From positions 1 through 27,288 of the forward strand of contig JAKISE010000037.1 of the NCBI GenBank assembly GCA_021648745.1: 27,288 nucleotides of DNA, read 5' to 3'. Position 1 is the first letter of the stretch. Every line of letters begins with the position of its first letter. The stretch comes from Cyclobacteriaceae bacterium. Its GTDB lineage: Bacteria > Bacteroidota > Bacteroidia > Cytophagales > Cyclobacteriaceae. The notes under the pieces are model-generated. The model was given only the letters and a program-made list of their open reading frames with translations, had not been told where the DNA came from and did no database searches. Both the position numbers and the translations under genes were made by a program. This document shows positions 24,880 to 27,288 of this stretch, piece by piece.

Positions 24880-26103
24880 CTAATTCTTTTTTATAAAGAT
24901 AAAATCACCTCCCTCATCATCGGCCTGTGATATTACTCCGTATTGAGGTACTTGGCCATTGGGGCTGTTGTTTATAACATTATACTTAAAAGAACCAAAC
25001 AGTTGATCTGCAGAAATAAGTGGTTGGTTATTCGACTTGAGAGCTTTTATAAGGTATTCAATAAACACACTTTTATCAGGAACGGTTTTAAGTGAGCCGC
25101 TTGTCATGGCCTTACGACTTGGTAATTTATACATTTCCAGCATTGCTTTGGACGATGTAAAAGCTGCTCTTGTTTTTAAAATGCCCCCACCAAAACAAGC
25201 ATCGGTAATAAGCAAAGTGTGCTTTGAATCTATGGCTCGGATATAATCCCGGATAGTGCCATTAGATAACCAAGCTGCTTTCGATGATTTTTTGGCATTG
25301 CTTGGCAACCAATATCCTTGTTCAATTTTTGCATCCCAAATGCCATGGCCGGCATAAAAAATCAATAAGTTATCAGTGTTTTTTACTGTTGCCGTTAGGT
25401 GATCGAAGGTTTCGATAAGTGTAGATCTATCTGGGTTTTTAAGAAAGGTGATATCCTGATTTTTAAACCCGTATTCAGCTATAAGCTCGTTTTTAAGAGC
25501 TGTGGCATCGGCAATGGGTTGATCCAAATCGATTACATTCGAATCTTTATAATCTTGCACGCCAATTATTAGTGCATAATACCTCCGGTTTTGGAGTACT
25601 GTATAAAGAGAGTTTCCTGTTTTGTCTTCATCGGCAATAACCACTGCTTGTACAGGAAACGCTTTGCTAGCAATAGGCTTACCTGCCCCTGTTTTAGTCA
25701 GGTTTATTCTTCCAACCCCTGGCACAAAGCACCCTTTTGTCGTGGTGTTAGCTTTCCATTTTCCTGTTAGTTTATTGGTATTCTCTGTTAGCTCAATCCC
25801 AGATAAGCACCAAATGCCTTCTTTCTTAATAAATTCCGTTCCTTTTACAAGTGCAACCTCATTAGTTACTTTTCCCGAAACAGCATATTTTGCAAACTTT
25901 TTTTTGTTCAGTGTTTCAAAAAAAATGAATCCATTAAGCTTGGTTTCAACTTGGCTTAATTCTAATTCAACATTAAAATTTTGCACCCCCCAATTAGCAG
26001 TTCCAGTCCAGTTACCAGCAAAGTTATTAGATTGGCCAATGCATTGAAAAGAGGTAATAGCTGAGAGAAGAAAGAATAAAACAATTATTTGTAAGCGGTT
26101 CAT
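24880..26103 (-). CDS. Secreted caspase-family (peptidase C14) protein
   Basis: From the ATG at 26103 the protein has 407 residues with a signal peptide (RLQIIVLFFLLSAITSFQC). Residues about 25-140 form a beta-rich domain (FAGNWTGTANWGVQNFNVEL to LTGKWKAN), like small lipocalin-like secreted domains. A caspase-like domain follows with YYALIIGVQDY, the His of LLIFYAGHG and the Cys of LLITDACFGG, the catalytic dyad of C14 peptidases. No effector or regulator gene adjoins. The 14 codons before this ATG were not used because a promoter-like box (TATATTTA at 26125-26132, minus) overlaps them. The substrate is unknown; metacaspase-like proteins often cut after Arg or Lys. Confidence 0.9.
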   Translation of the reverse strand: MNRLQIIVLFFLLSAITSFQCIGQSNNFAGNWTGTANWGVQNFNVELELSQVETKLNGFIFFETLNKKKFAKYAVSGKVTNEVALVKGTEFIKKEGIWCLSGIELTENTNKLTGKWKANTTTKGCFVPGVGRINLTKTGAGKPIASKAFPVQAVVIADEDKTGNSLYTVLQNRRYYALIIGVQDYKDSNVIDLDQPIADATALKNELIAEYGFKNQDITFLKNPDRSTLIETFDHLTATVKNTDNLLIFYAGHGIWDAKIEQGYWLPSNAKKSSKAAWLSNGTIRDYIRAIDSKHTLLITDACFGGGILKTRAAFTSSKAMLEMYKLPSRKAMTSGSLKTVPDKSVFIEYLIKALKSNNQPLISADQLFGSFKYNVINNSPNGQVPQYGVISQADDEGGDFIFIKKN

Positions 26104-26552
26104 TATAAGATGGTTAGTTGCCTGTAAATATACGATACTACCCATAAATAAAAAACTGCTTGTTAAGGTAACCTCTTGTTAATCATTAAAATTTTTGCGA
26201 TTTCTTCTTTTAGTTTTTGGTAAGCTTGGTGCGATACTTCCTATGGTTTTTCAAACAGCTCTTCCAATTCATATTCAATCTTTGCATTAGAATCATCATT
26301 TTTCATTACTTAAAAACTGCTTAGGATTTGTTACGAAAGAACCTATCCTGAACGCGTATTCTTTGTTACAAAAACATTGCTGTAGAACACCACAGCTTTA
26401 ATTTTTGATGTCTCAAATCCACATCAACCTAAACGCATGAATAATTCAGGCTATACATTCATGCTGGTTATTTTGCTCACTTTATTTTGTAACAAACCTT
26501 AATAATTATACGGCTTTACAGTGGTTTTCGTTTTTAATCTAAAGTGGTTTAA

Positions 26553-26631
26553 TTCCCCGACCCTTGAGTCGGAAATAATTTTGTTTGCGCAGCAAACTCC
26601 TATAATACCCCGATGGCTCTGCCTCGGGGTA
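26553..26631. repeat. Cluster of three small hairpins (REP-like)
   Basis: Three short inverted repeats follow one another: CCGAC/GTCGG (26557-26561 and 26568-26572), GTTTGC/GCAAAC (26583-26588 and 26592-26597) and TACCCCGA/TCGGGGTA (26606-26613 and 26624-26631). The outer segments (TTTAATTCCCCGA at the left, TCGGGGTAGTTTA at the right) are imperfect inverted copies. The open frame that crosses them (26539-26733) translates palindromes and is not credible there. The remaining gene-free stretch 26146-26552 shows nothing else that I can support beyond a 21-codon frame (26241-26306). Confidence 0.6.
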
Positions 26632-26639
26632 GTTTATTT

Positions 26640-26756
26640 TTTTTAGGTTTGGCACCAATGTTAAATCATTAATGGTTTTGTTTGTAATTTTAAATACTTC
26701 ATCTCCTGCTCCTGGGTCCCAATCTGGAAACATCTGATTAATAAATTCGGTTAAGT
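26640..26756 (-). pseudogene. Possible 3' remnant of an unidentified gene
   Basis: After a TAG at 26757-26759 the minus frame reads NLTEFINQMFPDWDPGAG, then DEVFKITNKTINDLTLVPNL, which looks like ordinary protein rather than noise. It then runs into the hairpin cluster. It abuts the broken transposase stop (26751). I do not recognise the family. It may be a chromosomal gene cut by the insertion sequence. Confidence 0.25.
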
Positions 26757-27212
26757 TCTAATTATAACAGCATTATGTTTAAAAAGCTCAAAAAGTGCAT
26801 ATGCCTGATCGGTAGCAAGCATAGCTAAGAACCATTGCTTGATCGTTGTTTTGCTATTTTGTATTTGTCCTACATAGGAATACCAATTAAGGTAATTTTG
26901 CAAATACTTTGAGCTTACCCCATTGAAAGGCCTTAAAAAGCTTCTCAACTGTGCATGTACATTATTAACCTTTTGAAGGTGAACAGATGCATCATTTTTA
27001 TCCACATGATCTTTAGCAAGCAATCGCTTATGTTTTATTGAAGGGTTATCACTCGCATACGCTTTATAGGAGGGATGTTTATCGGTAATAAGGGTTGAAT
27101 CATCTGCCAATACTCCATCTAGGGCTTGTGCTATTTGCTCTTTATTAAGGCGTTTACTTTCTAACCTGAGTTCGACCTAAGGAATACTGTCAGCTTTAAG
27201 TGAAAATTTCAT
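26751..27212 (-). pseudogene. Broken IS1595/ISXO2-like transposase
   Basis: A minus-strand frame opens at 27212 with MKFSLKADSIP, meets an in-frame TAG, and continues VELRLESKRLNKEQIAQAL, then STLITDKHPSYKAYA and, near the end, VNNVHAQLRSFLRPF with YLQNYLNWYSYVG. The latter part matches the C-terminal half of the ISXO2-like DDE domain (the TDKH and VH...F...Y-L-NWY pattern). The N-terminal zinc ribbon and first catalytic Asp are absent, about 150 residues short of the usual 300. The element is therefore internally deleted and carries a nonsense codon. Its 5' 126 bases recur inverted at the window's left end. Confidence 0.8.
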
Positions 27213-27288
27213 AAACGACTCAAATTTATGTAGGACTAACAAGTTAATTCAAATAAATTTGAGGAAGTTTAGGGAAATTTCACTAAAG
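27163..27288 (-). repeat. Right copy of the 126-base terminal inverted repeat
   Basis: Reverse complement of this segment aligns over 126 bases with positions 2-127 (about 22 mismatches). It covers the leader and first codons of the broken transposase. Both copies point inward. Since both window ends lie within this repeat, an assembly breakpoint at a multicopy element is likely. Confidence 0.65.

Noticed and set aside
26163..26189. TTAA-containing string before the caspase-like gene as another regulator array
   Set aside because: Box spacing (about 16 bp between clear boxes) does not follow the 10-11 bp phasing.
26241..26306. 21-codon frame MKNDDSNAKIEYELEELF...
   Set aside because: Protein-like but too short, without neighbours or promoter; chance or an unrecognised remnant.
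26539..26733. 64-codon minus-strand open frame taken as a gene
   Set aside because: Its second half is only the translation of three palindromes, there is no promoter, and no family is recognisable. Its first half is kept as a possible remnant.
2..27288. The whole window as a composite transposon
   Set aside because: Content is core chromosome (mnmG, ybeY, xth, pyrC, tRNA, likely oriC) and the repeat copies are diverged and broken.

Overview
The window looks like an AT-rich chromosomal segment of a Bacteroidota bacterium, probably from the Cytophagales or a related order. Supporting signs are the Bacteroidota-type promoter pattern (TTG, 19 bases, TAnnTTTG) before the tRNA-His gene, families typical of the phylum (DUF4175, DUF4349, DUF1573, Ig-like lipoproteins), many secreted TPR proteins and lipoproteins, and a dihydroorotase of the 'DDQVHFREPG' type. 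Assignment below phylum is inference.

The most informative region is 1-9 kb, which appears to be the replication origin and its surroundings. A 417-base gene-free AT-rich stretch (2641-3057) carries at least six DnaA-box-like 9-mers and a TA-rich tract. G/C skew on the + strand changes sign across it although both flanking genes lie on the same strand. About 4.5 kb away, just before mnmG (gidA), sit two parS-like ParB palindromes. Around these is a long minus-strand cluster reading leftward: DUF4175 protein, RsbW-like ATPase, ybeY, DUF4349 lipoprotein, parS pair, mnmG, SAM methyltransferase, Ig-like lipoprotein, origin, then a TPR protein and a small membrane-anchored protein.

From 12.6 to 17.5 kb, also on the minus strand, are exodeoxyribonuclease III, a small conserved protein, an S41-like peptidase lipoprotein with TPRs, a beta-lactamase-family serine hydrolase with a C-terminal TPR tail, and a decayed gene fragment. 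From 17.5 to 21.6 kb are a DUF1573 protein, a degenerate metallo-beta-lactamase-fold protein and a divergent histidine kinase/OmpR-type regulator pair. Phased TTAAT boxes before the DUF1573 gene recur in the kinase's divergent promoter region, suggesting a small regulon.

From 21.6 to 26.2 kb come a REP-like palindrome, a SYLF protein, a Ca2+/Na+ antiporter, tRNA-His(GTG) with its promoter and terminator, dihydroorotase and a secreted caspase-like protein. The last 1.1 kb is gene-poor: hairpins, a possible gene remnant and a broken IS1595/ISXO2-like transposase.

The two ends of the window are a 126-base inverted repeat (about 83% identical) facing inward, with the start of a transposase-like frame in each copy. 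Since the content between is core chromosome, this more likely marks contig ends at dispersed insertion sequences than a real composite transposon. I see no defence island, CRISPR array or biosynthetic cluster.
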